NCBI GenBank assembly: GCA_003724275.1
Contig: RHFA01000126.1
Location: 1-25,652 of the forward strand
Reading direction: 5' to 3'
Length of the DNA: 25,652 nt
Source: Thaumarchaeota archaeon S13
GTDB lineage: Archaea; Thermoproteota; Nitrososphaeria; Nitrososphaerales; Nitrosopumilaceae
The notes under the pieces: generated by a model
Databases searched by the model: none
Seen by the model: only the letters and a program-made list of their open reading frames with translations
What the model was told of the DNA's origin: nothing
Program-made: the position numbers and the translations under genes
Shown here: positions 4,707 through 12,659 of the stretch, piece by piece
Numbering within the stretch: position 1 is the stretch's first letter
Layout: the number at the start of each line of letters is the position of its first letter

Positions 4707-7665
4707 AAAAGTCGGACACGCGCAGGTCGTGGAACGACAGCAGCGCGACGTGCGTGCCCTGCTCGAACGTCCTCACGAGCGTCTGCGAAAAGGCGCCCTC
4801 GCGGTCGTCAGTCAGCGCGACGGTCGTGACGAGGACGCCGGACTGGTCGAAAATGTCCACATAGAGGTCCTCGGGGAAGGCGATCGACTTTTTGACGGCC
4901 CCCTCGATGAGCAGCGAGCCCTGCGAGTACTCTACGCGTATGGCCGCCTCGGGGGAGCGCTGCGGCAGGTAGCGCTCGATGAGGGTCCGCAGCTCGGTGA
5001 CCTTTGAGCGCGCCTCGTCCTCGTCGCGGTCGTCGACGGCCTCTTGCGCGTCGGCGACGACGGGGTCGATGCGCCCAATGTTTGCCTGGTAGCGCTCGCC
5101 GCCAAACCCGCGCATAAACTCGCGCAGGTCAAAGAGGTCGCGCGACGCGGCGATGAGGCCGGGGCCGCCTGAGAGCTCGTTGCGCCTCTCCTGCTCCTCG
5201 CGCGTGCCGGGGTCGTAGGGTATGTAGACAATGTTCGCCGAGAGCGCGTCGCGGTAGAGGAGCTCGGCGACGTATATGCCCGGCTCGCTCGGGCCGCTCC
5301 ACGGTATCGAGAACGCGCCGTGGCGCGTGTCGCTGAACTCTAGCTTGCTGTGGACCGTGCTGTTGGCGTGCAGGACCGTGACGGCAATGTCCTCGCGCCG
5401 GTCAAAGGCCTGCTTTTCGACAAAGCCGTTTATGGTCCACCCCTGCCCGCGCACGTCGCGGTCTAGGTTGAATATGACGCTGTTGTGCTCCTCGTTGAGG
5501 TGGTCCTGCGCGTACTCGTAGGCCCGCGTGACCCACTCTTGCGCGTCGACAAAGTTCCCGTGCTCGGTAAACTCGGACGCCCTGTCGAGCATGCGGCCCA
5601 GCTCGCGAGCCTCGTCGGTTCCCGCGACGAGGAACCTGTCGGCGACGGCCTGTAGCGCGTCGACGTGCTTTGTGTACTCGCGCTTGCGTATGTCGACTAG
5701 GCCATAGTCCTCGCCCGACGGCGGGTTGTCGCGGTATGCCGCGTCGACCTCGTTCCACTCGGATATCGCGTTGCGCACGAGGTCGTCGGCGAGACGCAGC
5801 TCGCCGGATATGACGAGCGCGCGGGCACGCGACACCTTTTCCTTCACCTCGTCGACATAGTCCGAGTAGCCAGGCACGAACCTCTTTGTGCGCAGGCCCA
5901 GCTCGGCGAGGTTTTCAAGCGAGTTGGCCCGCTCCAGTATCCGCTCGGCGCGCAGCCTCACGTCGCCCTCGTCGTACGAGTCGAGGCGCTGCGCGATGAC
6001 GCCGGCCTCCTGGGAGACCCACGCGAGGAGTACCTCGACCCTGTCGAGGCGCGCCGGCGGCGGGTTGCCCGAGGAGAGCCTCTGGGCGAGATCCAGTATG
6101 CTAAGCGCGTTGGTGATGCCGGCCAGGGCCGCCCTGTCGGACTGCTGCTCGGCCTTTGCGCGCAACGACCTGTACTCGAGCTCGAGGGCGGCCAGCGGGT
6201 TGCGCGCCTCGCGCAGCGACGATATCGACTCCTCGAACTGGCTCACGACCTCGAGGAGCGCGCCTAGCGAGTCTGCGGCGCGCGCGCGCTCGAGGAGGCC
6301 GGGCCACTGGCGCGTCACGTCCGTCTCGAGGCCATTGGCCCTCGTGATCCTGATGACCTGCTCTAGCCTCGAGGACACCTCAAAGGCCGCCTTCATGCCG
6401 CGTATGTCAGCGGCCCTCTCCATTATCGCCCCCACCGAGGACGCCGATGAGAGGGCCGAGCGCAGCGACTCCCACTCGGGACGCAGTATCACGGCGAGCT
6501 CGCCGGCCCCGTCGGCCCCGACAAAGTCCTCGACCTTGTCGAGGTCGCGCAGCAGCAGCGCCGCGTCGTACAGCGGCGCGGTCCGGTTTGCCAGTGAGAC
6601 GGTCGCCTCGACGGAGGACGCCGACGTGACCTGCGGGCGGATGGCGCGCCACTCGGACCCGACGAGCGAGTGGAGGCGGTCCTCCTTGCGCTCTACAATG
6701 TCGAGATAGCGCGCGTGCGTGAGTATGTCGAGCATTGAGCGCAGGTCGTCGGCTAGCACGGGCGCGGTCCCGCGCGAGAGCGCGACGGCGAGCTCCGAGC
6801 GCACCTGCTTTGAGAGTATCGAGCCGCTGCGCTGCATGAGCGAGAGCAGCGTCGCCTCTAGCTCCTCAAAGGTCGGTGGGCGCTGCGGCGCCGACACGCT
6901 TGACGGCGAGGCCTCGAGTATCGCCGCGTACGCGGCGTTTATCCTCTCGGCGGACGTTTTCAGGTCGCCGGCCTCGTGGCGCAGGATCGAGGCATAGACG
7001 AGCTCCCGGATGCGCGTCGCCGCGCCGGCGTCGATCACCGAGTCGCCCTCGAGGGACGCGATCGCATCAAGGGCCTCGGCGACTGCGCGGCGCAATGTCA
7101 CGTCAAGGCCGTCAAGCGTAGAGTCCGAGAACGAGGCCTCGAGGAGGTTGGCATAGACGGTCTCGATGGCGTTGGCCGTGGCAAGGTTGGCCGCAAGGGC
7201 CGTGAACGGCGCCGTGTCGATCCCCTGCGTGCGAGCGATGCGGGCCTCAAAGGCCCTCTGCGCGGCGGCGAGGAGCGCGTCTCCCTCGGGCGCCGGCGTG
7301 CCGGCGCCAGAGAGCGTGAACGAGGAGGACTGTGAGTGCTCGCCGTAGAACATGCGCACGTCATACTCGCCCTCGACTCCGCAGAGCGGGCCGCGAAGCG
7401 GCACGGGCGCCGTCACAAACGCCCCGCCGGTCAGCGGGCGCAGCTGCTGTATAGAGCAGAGGTCCCCTCGCGGGTTTGAGACCTGGACGATGACGAACTG
7501 GCCCGTGCCCGGGGAGGCAAGAGTGCCGTGGACCATGAGATAGTCGCCCCTGCCGCGCTCGCCGAGGTCGCGGTCCACGATTATGCGGTCCGGCGCCTGC
7601 GCGAGGGCGTGCGCGGGGACGAGGAGGATCACGGCGAGGGCGAGGGCGGTGAGCCTCGGAGCCAT
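4690..7665 (-). CDS. Large secreted protein with long helical region and beta-sandwich-like ends (991 aa)
   Basis: The N-terminus is a clear signal peptide (MAPRLTALALAVILLVPAHA, cleavage near ALAQ-AP). Residues ~25-125 resemble the Ig-like beta domain seen at the start of many thaumarchaeal exported proteins (strands with VSNPRGDLC and EYDVRMFYGEHSQ), with two cysteines that could form a disulfide. Residues ~130-740 are Ala/Glu/Leu/Arg-rich and predicted helical, with repeated segments rather than one heptad run. Another beta domain follows (~755-845, GWTINGFVEKQAF through GIYVAELLYRD), then a short helical linker and a final beta region ending SDFFSVGR. There is no C-terminal membrane helix or sorting motif. 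It probably acts at the cell surface or in the periplasm-like space; no enzymatic motif is visible. A TATA box about 29 nt upstream supports ATG 7665. Confidence 0.8.
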   Translation of the reverse strand: MAPRLTALALAVILLVPAHALAQAPDRIIVDRDLGERGRGDYLMVHGTLASPGTGQFVIVQVSNPRGDLCSIQQLRPLTGGAFVTAPVPLRGPLCGVEGEYDVRMFYGEHSQSSSFTLSGAGTPAPEGDALLAAAQRAFEARIARTQGIDTAPFTALAANLATANAIETVYANLLEASFSDSTLDGLDVTLRRAVAEALDAIASLEGDSVIDAGAATRIRELVYASILRHEAGDLKTSAERINAAYAAILEASPSSVSAPQRPPTFEELEATLLSLMQRSGSILSKQVRSELAVALSRGTAPVLADDLRSMLDILTHARYLDIVERKEDRLHSLVGSEWRAIRPQVTSASSVEATVSLANRTAPLYDAALLLRDLDKVEDFVGADGAGELAVILRPEWESLRSALSSASSVGAIMERAADIRGMKAAFEVSSRLEQVIRITRANGLETDVTRQWPGLLERARAADSLGALLEVVSQFEESISSLREARNPLAALELEYRSLRAKAEQQSDRAALAGITNALSILDLAQRLSSGNPPPARLDRVEVLLAWVSQEAGVIAQRLDSYDEGDVRLRAERILERANSLENLAELGLRTKRFVPGYSDYVDEVKEKVSRARALVISGELRLADDLVRNAISEWNEVDAAYRDNPPSGEDYGLVDIRKREYTKHVDALQAVADRFLVAGTDEARELGRMLDRASEFTEHGNFVDAQEWVTRAYEYAQDHLNEEHNSVIFNLDRDVRGQGWTINGFVEKQAFDRREDIAVTVLHANSTVHSKLEFSDTRHGAFSIPWSGPSEPGIYVAELLYRDALSANIVYIPYDPGTREEQERRNELSGGPGLIAASRDLFDLREFMRGFGGERYQANIGRIDPVVADAQEAVDDRDEDEARSKVTELRTLIERYLPQRSPEAAIRVEYSQGSLLIEGAVKKSIAFPEDLYVDIFDQSGVLVTTVALTDDREGAFSQTLVRTFEQGTHVALLSFHDLRVSDFFSVGR

Positions 7666-7690
7666 CGTCCGCGCGCGCGCGACCCCCTAG

Positions 7691-7698
7691 TTAAATAC
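7691..7698 (-). promoter_or_regulatory. TATA box for the 991-aa secreted protein
   Basis: GTATTTAA on the minus strand, about 29 nt upstream of the start, followed by an alternating CG run. Confidence 0.6.
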
Positions 7699-7738
7699 CA
7701 TGACGGGGCAGGCGTGGCGCGGGCCCTCCCCGCCGTGC

Positions 7739-7746
7739 TTATAAAG
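7739..7746 (+). promoter_or_regulatory. TATA box for the Rieske-nadE-cysS operon
   Basis: TTATAAAG, about 27 nt upstream of ATG 7770. No further TATA-like element is evident before nadE or cysS. Confidence 0.65.
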
Positions 7747-7769
7747 GTCTGCCCGCGCGCGGCGGGCCG

Positions 7770-8072
7770 ATGGGATGGGTAAAGGTGGCCGAGAGGGGCG
7801 CGGTGGCCAGGGACACGGGCGCCGAGTTTGACGTCGGCGGCACAAAGATAGCCGTGTTCAACCACGACGGGATGCACGCCCTCGAGTCTACGTGCGCGCA
7901 CCAGGACGGCTCGATAGCCCCGGGCGAGATCAAGGACGGCGTGGTAGAGTGCCCCCTCCACTTTTGGCACTATGACATAAAGACGGGCAGGCTGCTCGAC
8001 TATCTCAAGGATGTCAGCCTCAGGACGTACAGGGTCGAGGAGAGAGAGGACGGGATCTACGTCGAGCTCTGA
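7770..8072 (+). CDS. Rieske [2Fe-2S] ferredoxin
   Basis: This 100-residue protein has the two Rieske ligand boxes: Cys42 and His44 (CAHQDG), then Cys61 and His64 (CPLHFW), binding a [2Fe-2S] cluster through two Cys and two His. The length and lack of a membrane anchor match the soluble nitrite-reductase-small-subunit or dioxygenase-type Rieske ferredoxins rather than the bc1 protein. It would carry electrons to an unidentified oxidoreductase. It is the first gene of an operon and overlaps nadE by 62 nt if nadE uses its only canonical start. No oxygenase or nitrite reductase is nearby, so the partner is unknown. Confidence 0.92.
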   Translation: MGWVKVAERGAVARDTGAEFDVGGTKIAVFNHDGMHALESTCAHQDGSIAPGEIKDGVVECPLHFWHYDIKTGRLLDYLKDVSLRTYRVEEREDGIYVEL

Positions 8073-8856
8073 GGGCGGCCCCGCGCTAGGCGCGCTGCTG
8101 CGGATTGACTATGGGGCAGCGGCTGCGAGCTCCGAGCGCCTCGTCGCCTCGGCCGTCTCGGCTAGCGGGGCCACGGGCGCCGTGCTCGGCCTCAGCGGCG
8201 GGCTGGACTCGGCCGTCACGGCGGCGATCTGCTCCAGGGCGTGCGCGACGACTGGAATCATAATGCCAGACTCGGAGGTCACGCCGCGCTCGGAGACCGA
8301 GGACGCCCAGGACCTGGCCGGCAGGCTCGGGATTGCGCACCGGACCGTCGACATTGCGCCGATCGTGCGCGAGCTTGCGCGCCACGTCGAGCATGACGCG
8401 AGGGCGCTGGGCAACGCGAGGGCGCGCATCAGGATGTGCCTGCTCTACCACCATGCCAACGCCTCGCGCGCGATCGTCGTGGGGACCAGCGACAGGAGCG
8501 AGTGCCTCATTGGGTACTTTACAAAGCACGGGGACGGGGCCGCCGACGTCCTTCCCATAGCGTCGCTCTACAAGACGCAGGTGAGGGCAATGGCGGGGCA
8601 CCTCGGCCTGCCCGCGGCGATTGCAGAAAAGAAGAGTGCGCCGCACCTCTGGGAGGGCCATGACGCCGAGGGCGAGCTGGGCATGGCGTACGAGGAGATT
8701 GACGCGGCCCTCCACTGTATCGTCGACAGGAACATGGGCGACGCCGAGGCCGCGCGCGAGGCGCGCGTCTCCGAGGAGATCGTCGCGCGCGTTCGTGCGA
8801 TGCGCGAGGCCAGCGCGCACAAGCGCGCGCCTGCCCCTGGGGCGTGCGGGCCATGA
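8011..8856 (+). CDS. nadE: NH3-dependent NAD+ synthetase
   Basis: The enzyme makes NAD+ from deamido-NAD+, ATP and ammonia. The ATP-pyrophosphatase loop SGGLDS is at residues 62-67, followed by family segments IIMPDSEVTPRSE, NARARIRM, VVGTSDRSECLIGYFTKHGDGAADVLPI, LYKTQVR and KKSAPHLWEGH. There is no glutaminase domain, so ammonia is the direct donor. The start is awkward: ATG 8011 lies 62 nt inside the Rieske gene in another frame and adds a ~27-residue Ser/Arg/Gly-rich leader not expected for the family, yet no ATG, GTG or TTG occurs in frame between there and the conserved part. True initiation may use a rare codon near the Rieske stop. The stop overlaps cysS as ATGA. Confidence 0.9.
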   Translation: MSASGRTGSRRERTGSTSSSEGGPALGALLRIDYGAAAASSERLVASAVSASGATGAVLGLSGGLDSAVTAAICSRACATTGIIMPDSEVTPRSETEDAQDLAGRLGIAHRTVDIAPIVRELARHVEHDARALGNARARIRMCLLYHHANASRAIVVGTSDRSECLIGYFTKHGDGAADVLPIASLYKTQVRAMAGHLGLPAAIAEKKSAPHLWEGHDAEGELGMAYEEIDAALHCIVDRNMGDAEAAREARVSEEIVARVRAMREASAHKRAPAPGACGP

Positions 8857-10223
8857 TGGTCCATGACACCCTGGGCGGGTCGCGCGTGGCCGTCGGGCCG
8901 TCGGGAACGGTTCGCATGTACGTCTGCGGCGTGACGGCGTACGACGACGCGCACGTCGGCCACGCCCGCTCGGCCGTGGTCTTTGACGTGATGCGCCGCC
9001 ACCTCGAGCGCGGCGGCGCGCAAGTCGAGCTCGTGCAAAACTTTACGGACGTCGACGACAAGATACTCGCGCGCGCCGCAGGGTCTGGCGAGGCCGCCGC
9101 CGCGCTCGCAGGGAGGCACATGGCCAGGTACACCGAGGACGCCGACTCGCTCAACGTCCTGCGTCCCACGGTCGCGCCCAGGGCGTCAGACCACATTGGC
9201 GACATGGTCGATATGATACGCGAGCTTGTCGCCTCGGGAGCGGCGTACGAGACGCCAACGGGCGTCTATTTTGACGTCTCGTCCTTTGGCGCGTACGGCA
9301 GGCTCTCGGGCAAGCCCATAGACGAGCTTCTCGCCGGCGCGCGCGTCGAGGTCGACCCGACAAAGCGCAACGCGCTGGACTTTGCGCTCTGGAAGAGGAC
9401 GGGCGGGGAGCGCACGTGGGATAGCCCGTGGGGCCGCGGCAGGCCGGGGTGGCACATAGAGTGCTCGGCGATGGCAAGGAGGCACCTGCCTGGCACGATC
9501 GACGTGCACGGCGGCGGGCGCGACCTCATATTCCCGCACCACGAGAACGAGATTGCCCAGTCCGAGTCGTGCACGGGGCAGAGGCTCGCGCGCGCGTGGG
9601 TCCACGTGGGCATGGTCACGGTAAACGGCGAAAAGATGTCAAAGTCCGCCGGCAACCAGGCCGGCGTGCGCGGCGCCGTCGCCGAGTGGGGCGCAAACGC
9701 GCTGCGCGTGTTCTGCCTGGGCGCGCACTATTCAAAGAGGATAGACTACACGCCGGCGGCTATGGCCGAGTGCTCCGAGAGGTGGAGGCAGGCCGAGACG
9801 TGCCACCACGAGCTCGGCCGCCCCGCCGCCGGCGCCGGCGCGCCGGCCCACGAGCGCTGGGAGCGCTTTGCCGCCGCGCTCGACTCTGACCTTGACACGC
9901 GCGGCGCGCTCGACGAGCTCCTCGTCCTGTCCGGCGAGGTCAACGGGGCCGCCGCGGACGCCGCGCCGGACGGCGAGGGGGCGCTACAGGACGGCGAGGC
10001 CATTGCCGCAATGCTCGCGACGCTGGGCCTGCGCGCCAGGGTTCCCGCGGGCGGCGTCGCCGCGCGCCTTGACGAGCTCTGCGCGCTGCGCGAGAGGCGC
10101 AGGGCAGAGTCGCGCTGGGCCGAGGCAGACGCGGCGCGCGAGGAGATGGCGGCCCTCGGGGCCGACGTCCTCGACCACGGGAGGCGAACCGTCTGGGTGT
10201 ACAGGGAGCGCCGCGCTGGATAG
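8853..10223 (+). CDS. cysS: Cysteinyl-tRNA synthetase
   Basis: This class I synthetase attaches cysteine to tRNA-Cys. The start at ATG 8853 overlaps the nadE stop (ATGA), giving 456 residues. Visible motifs are the zinc/cysteine-site MYVCGVTAYDDAHVGHAR region with Cys25 and the HIGH-type HVGH at 34-37, the GWHIECSAM segment, the HGGGRDLIFPHHENE signature and KMSKS at 261-265. The C-terminal ~150 residues form the helical DALR-like anticodon region. It is the last gene of the Rieske-nadE-cysS operon and ends 4 bp from the convergent tRNA-Val gene. Confidence 0.96.
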   Translation: MMVHDTLGGSRVAVGPSGTVRMYVCGVTAYDDAHVGHARSAVVFDVMRRHLERGGAQVELVQNFTDVDDKILARAAGSGEAAAALAGRHMARYTEDADSLNVLRPTVAPRASDHIGDMVDMIRELVASGAAYETPTGVYFDVSSFGAYGRLSGKPIDELLAGARVEVDPTKRNALDFALWKRTGGERTWDSPWGRGRPGWHIECSAMARRHLPGTIDVHGGGRDLIFPHHENEIAQSESCTGQRLARAWVHVGMVTVNGEKMSKSAGNQAGVRGAVAEWGANALRVFCLGAHYSKRIDYTPAAMAECSERWRQAETCHHELGRPAAGAGAPAHERWERFAAALDSDLDTRGALDELLVLSGEVNGAAADAAPDGEGALQDGEAIAAMLATLGLRARVPAGGVAARLDELCALRERRRAESRWAEADAAREEMAALGADVLDHGRRTVWVYRERRAG

Positions 10224-10227
10224 GGTA

Positions 10228-10324
10228 TGGACCGGATGGGATTTGAACCCATGACCATTGCGGGGCGGTCCTGGCGCCCTTACGCAGTGTGAGTGCGTCA
10301 TCCTAGCCGCTAGACGACCGGTCC
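10228..10324 (-). tRNA. tRNA-Val (CAC) with intron
   Basis: Read on the minus strand. The acceptor stem is GGACCGG/CCGGTCC with discriminator A. A D-arm with GTCT...GGAT follows. The anticodon stem ACGCA/TGCGT encloses the loop CTCACAC, giving anticodon CAC (valine). The T-arm is ATGGG-TTCAAAT-CCCAT. Between the anticodon stem and the T-stem lie 29 nt instead of the usual 5; removing a 24-nt intron leaves AGGTC and a standard 73-nt tRNA. CCA is not encoded. Confidence 0.9.
10257..10280 (-). other. Noncanonical 24-nt tRNA intron at position 44/45
   Basis: On the minus strand the pre-tRNA can pair exon TGCG (39-42) with intron CGCA. A 3-nt bulge TAA on the 5' side leads into an intron helix GGGCG/CGCCC with a 7-nt loop. 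A 3-nt bulge ATG follows on the 3' side, with a weak 2-bp outer helix. This is a bulge-helix-bulge. Cutting each bulge after its second base removes exactly 24 nt and restores the variable loop AGGTC. Splice sites are inferred. Confidence 0.72.
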
Positions 10325-10348
10325 GCCGCCGGCGCCCCGGTGGGCCGC

Positions 10349-10356
10349 TTTTTAGG
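10349..10356 (-). promoter_or_regulatory. TATA-like element for tRNA-Val
   Basis: CTAAAAAG on the minus strand, about 28 nt upstream of the tRNA 5' end and just downstream of the L40e stop codon. Confidence 0.5.
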
Positions 10357-10369
10357 CTACCGGCGGGGG

Positions 10370-10537
10370 CTACTTTTTGGCCCCCAGGGCCCTGTTCTTG
10401 AGGCGCAGGTGGGAGTTGTGGCACTTGCGGCAGCGCGTGGCGGCGATCGAGTTCCTCGCGCCGCAGCCAAAGCATATCTTGAGGTGCAGGCGCGCCCTCT
10501 GCGCTATCTGCTTCTTCTCGGGATCCGCTATGGGCAT
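10370..10537 (-). CDS. rpl40e: Ribosomal protein L40e
   Basis: This 55-residue frame encodes the archaeal large-subunit protein L40e (the ribosomal part of eukaryotic ubiquitin-L40). It begins MPIADPEKKQIAQ. It has a four-cysteine zinc ribbon: Cys22 and Cys25 (CFGC), then Cys36 and Cys39 (CRKC), followed by HNSHLRLKN and a basic tail ending GAKK. The length is typical for archaea. The ATG at 10537 is supported by a TATA-like GTTAAAAA about 29 nt upstream. It lies between sucD and tRNA-Val, all leftward, but each appears to have its own promoter. Confidence 0.95.
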   Translation of the reverse strand: MPIADPEKKQIAQRARLHLKICFGCGARNSIAATRCRKCHNSHLRLKNRALGAKK

Positions 10538-10562
10538 CGCGCGCGCGGGCGCTAGCCGCCCC

Positions 10563-10570
10563 TTTTTAAC
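10563..10570 (-). promoter_or_regulatory. TATA box for L40e
   Basis: GTTAAAAA on the minus strand, about 29 nt upstream of ATG 10537. Confidence 0.6.
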
Positions 10571-10613
10571 CTACCCGCCGCCGCCGCGCCGGGAGCCGCC
10601 TGGCCATGGCCCC

Positions 10614-11522
10614 CTAGCCGCGCATCTTGCCCTTGAGCAGGACGGGCACCTCGGCGGGCCGGCGCGCGACGGGGACGTTGGCCTTTGTGAACATGTTTAC
10701 CTTTGACTCGGCCGAGCCATAGTTGCCGTAGACGATGGCGCCGGCGTGGCCCATGCGCTTCTCCTTTGGCGCGGCGCGGCCGGCAATGTACGCCACGACT
10801 GGCCGGTCAAAGCCCGTCTCTATGATGCGCTGCGCGAGCGTCTCCTCGGCGTCTCCGCCTATCTCGCCGACGATGACGACGCCGCGCAGGCCGTCGATCC
10901 CGCGGACCATGTCAAAGGCGTCCACTAGGCGCATGCCGTTCACGGGGTCGCCCCCTATGCCCAGCGTTATGCGCTGGCCAAACCCCGCCTGCGTGAGGTT
11001 GTCCGATATCTCGTAGAGGAGGGTGCCGCTCTTTGAGAGGACCGCAATGTCGCCTGGCGCAAAGGGGCTTGCCGGCATTATGCCCACCTTTATCGTGCCG
11101 GGAACCATCACGCCCGGCGTGTTTGGCCCTATGACAAGCGCATCGCGCGAGCCGGCAAGCTCGACGACCTCGAGCGTGTCGCGCACTGGGACGTGCTCGG
11201 GTATGGCCACTAGGAGGCGCGCGCCGGCCTCGAGGGCCTCGCGCGCCGAGGCGAGAAAGTGCCTCGCCGGCACAAAGTTTGCCACAATCTCGGCCCCTGT
11301 TGCGGCGATCGCCTCGCCGGCCGTGTCATAGAGCGGTATGCCATCAAGGTCGCCTCCGCCCTTGCCCGGCGTGACGCCGGCGGCTATGTTTGTGCCATAG
11401 TCGCGCATTAGGCGCGTGTGGCGCGAGCCAAACGTCCCCGTCATTCCCTGGACCACGACGGGCCTCTTGCCGTGGCCAGCCTCGCCCTCCTTGCCGCACA
11501 GAATTCCGAGTATGTCGATCAA
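10614..11522 (-). CDS. sucD: Succinyl-CoA ligase (ADP/GDP-forming), alpha subunit
   Basis: With SucC this catalyses succinyl-CoA + NDP + Pi to succinate + NTP + CoA, a TCA-cycle step that also links to the archaeal 3-hydroxypropionate/4-hydroxybutyrate cycle. The 302-residue protein shows the CoA-binding N-terminal Rossmann domain (VVVQGMTGTFGSRHT, residues 22-36), the ligase segment IGPNTPGVMVPG, and the phosphorylated active-site His259 in KRMGHAGAIV. It starts with TTG, whose last two bases form part of the sucC stop (TTGA overlap), so the subunits are translationally coupled. Homology alone cannot exclude another acyl-CoA substrate. Confidence 0.94.
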   Translation of the reverse strand: MIDILGILCGKEGEAGHGKRPVVVQGMTGTFGSRHTRLMRDYGTNIAAGVTPGKGGGDLDGIPLYDTAGEAIAATGAEIVANFVPARHFLASAREALEAGARLLVAIPEHVPVRDTLEVVELAGSRDALVIGPNTPGVMVPGTIKVGIMPASPFAPGDIAVLSKSGTLLYEISDNLTQAGFGQRITLGIGGDPVNGMRLVDAFDMVRGIDGLRGVVIVGEIGGDAEETLAQRIIETGFDRPVVAYIAGRAAPKEKRMGHAGAIVYGNYGSAESKVNMFTKANVPVARRPAEVPVLLKGKMRG

Positions 11523-12628
11523 CGCCTGCGCGCCCCCTTTACGGCGGCCCCTATGGCCTCCTCCACTGTCCCAAACATCTCCACGCGCGAGCCGTCCAGC
11601 ATCTCCCTGGCCTTTTCTGACTCTGCCCCCTTGAGCCGAGCGAACGTCGGAACCTTTATCGTCCCGTCGCCGTACGCCTTGAGGAGCGCCGTCGCGACCG
11701 TCGTCGTTCGCACGATCCCGCCGTAGAGGTTTACGAGTATGGCGCGCGTGCGGCGCATCTTGCCGATGAGCTCCATGGCCTCGTAGACGGACTCGACCGT
11801 GGCCCCGCCGCCGACGTCAAGAAAGCACGACGGCCTGCCACCGCTGTCAGTGAGCATGTCAAACGTGGACATTACGAGGCCCGCGCCGTTTCCCACGACG
11901 GCAACGTCGCCGTCCATCTCCACCAGCGAAAAGCCGCGAGCGGCGGCGCGGTCCTCGAGCTCGGAGGCCTCGCGGTACTTTTGGAGCTCCTCGTGGCGGA
12001 ACGCCGAGTTGTCGTCTGTTATCACCTTGCCGTCAAGGGCCACCATAGACCCGTCGGCGAGGACCGCGAGCGGGTTTATCTCGGCGAGCTCGGCCTCCTT
12101 TTCCATGGCCAGGCTCGAGAGCGAGGCGAGCGTGGAGGCAAACGACGCGGCGGCCTCGCCCCCCAGGCCGATCGCCGAGGCGACCTCGGCGCACGTCGCC
12201 GCGTCTGCCCCGCCGAGGCCCACGTCGCGGATCGTCTGCCCCTTGACGGACTCGATCTCCACGCCCCCCTCGGAGGACGCTATCACCGTGTACGTGCGCC
12301 TGCCCCTGTTTAGCATTATCGCGACATAGAGCTCCGAGGATATCTCGGCGGCCTTCTCGAGGAGGACCGTGCGCGTCCGCTCGCCCTTTATCGTCATGCC
12401 GAGGACTTGCGGGAACTTGAGCTCTAGCTCGTCGGCGCTAGCGCACTTTTGTATGCCGCCGGCCTTGCCCCTCCCGCCGACGGGGACCTGCGACTTTATG
12501 ACGAGCGGATAGCCGAGCTCGCGCGCGGCCTCCCTGGCCCCCTCGATCGTGGGGCAGACGCGCCCCTCGAGGAGGCGTATGCCATACCCCGCAAAGAGGT
12601 CCTTTGCCTGGTGCTCTAGGAGGCGCAC
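11519..12628 (-). CDS. sucC: Succinyl-CoA ligase (ADP/GDP-forming), beta subunit
   Basis: This 369-residue ATP-grasp subunit is near the usual ~385. It begins MRLLEHQAKDLFAGYGI, the family's typical start. It shows VIKSQVPVGGRGKAGGI (ATP-grasp, about residues 44-60), the EINPLAVL segment with the Mg-binding acidic residues and ALDGKVITDDN, and the C-terminal ligase domain with FLDVGGGATVE and LVNLYGGIVRTTTVA. Initiation is GTG 12628, supported by a TATA box (CTTATAAG) about 27 nt upstream that contains the stop codon of the preceding gene. The nucleotide specificity (ATP or GTP) cannot be read off safely. Confidence 0.94.
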   Translation of the reverse strand: MRLLEHQAKDLFAGYGIRLLEGRVCPTIEGAREAARELGYPLVIKSQVPVGGRGKAGGIQKCASADELELKFPQVLGMTIKGERTRTVLLEKAAEISSELYVAIMLNRGRRTYTVIASSEGGVEIESVKGQTIRDVGLGGADAATCAEVASAIGLGGEAAASFASTLASLSSLAMEKEAELAEINPLAVLADGSMVALDGKVITDDNSAFRHEELQKYREASELEDRAAARGFSLVEMDGDVAVVGNGAGLVMSTFDMLTDSGGRPSCFLDVGGGATVESVYEAMELIGKMRRTRAILVNLYGGIVRTTTVATALLKAYGDGTIKVPTFARLKGAESEKAREMLDGSRVEMFGTVEEAIGAAVKGARRR

Positions 12629-12651
12629 GCGCGCGCGGCCCCGCTGGCGCC

Positions 12652-12659
12652 CTTATAAG
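12652..12659 (-). promoter_or_regulatory. TATA box for sucCD, overlapping upstream stop codon
   Basis: The palindromic CTTATAAG includes the TAA stop of the 113-aa gene and lies about 27 nt before the sucC GTG. Confidence 0.65.

Noticed and set aside
10253..10281. Reading the long variable region of tRNA-Val as a class II arm (Leu/Ser-like)
   Set aside because: The anticodon loop is clearly CAC and removal of a BHB-bounded 24-nt intron restores a normal class I tRNA.
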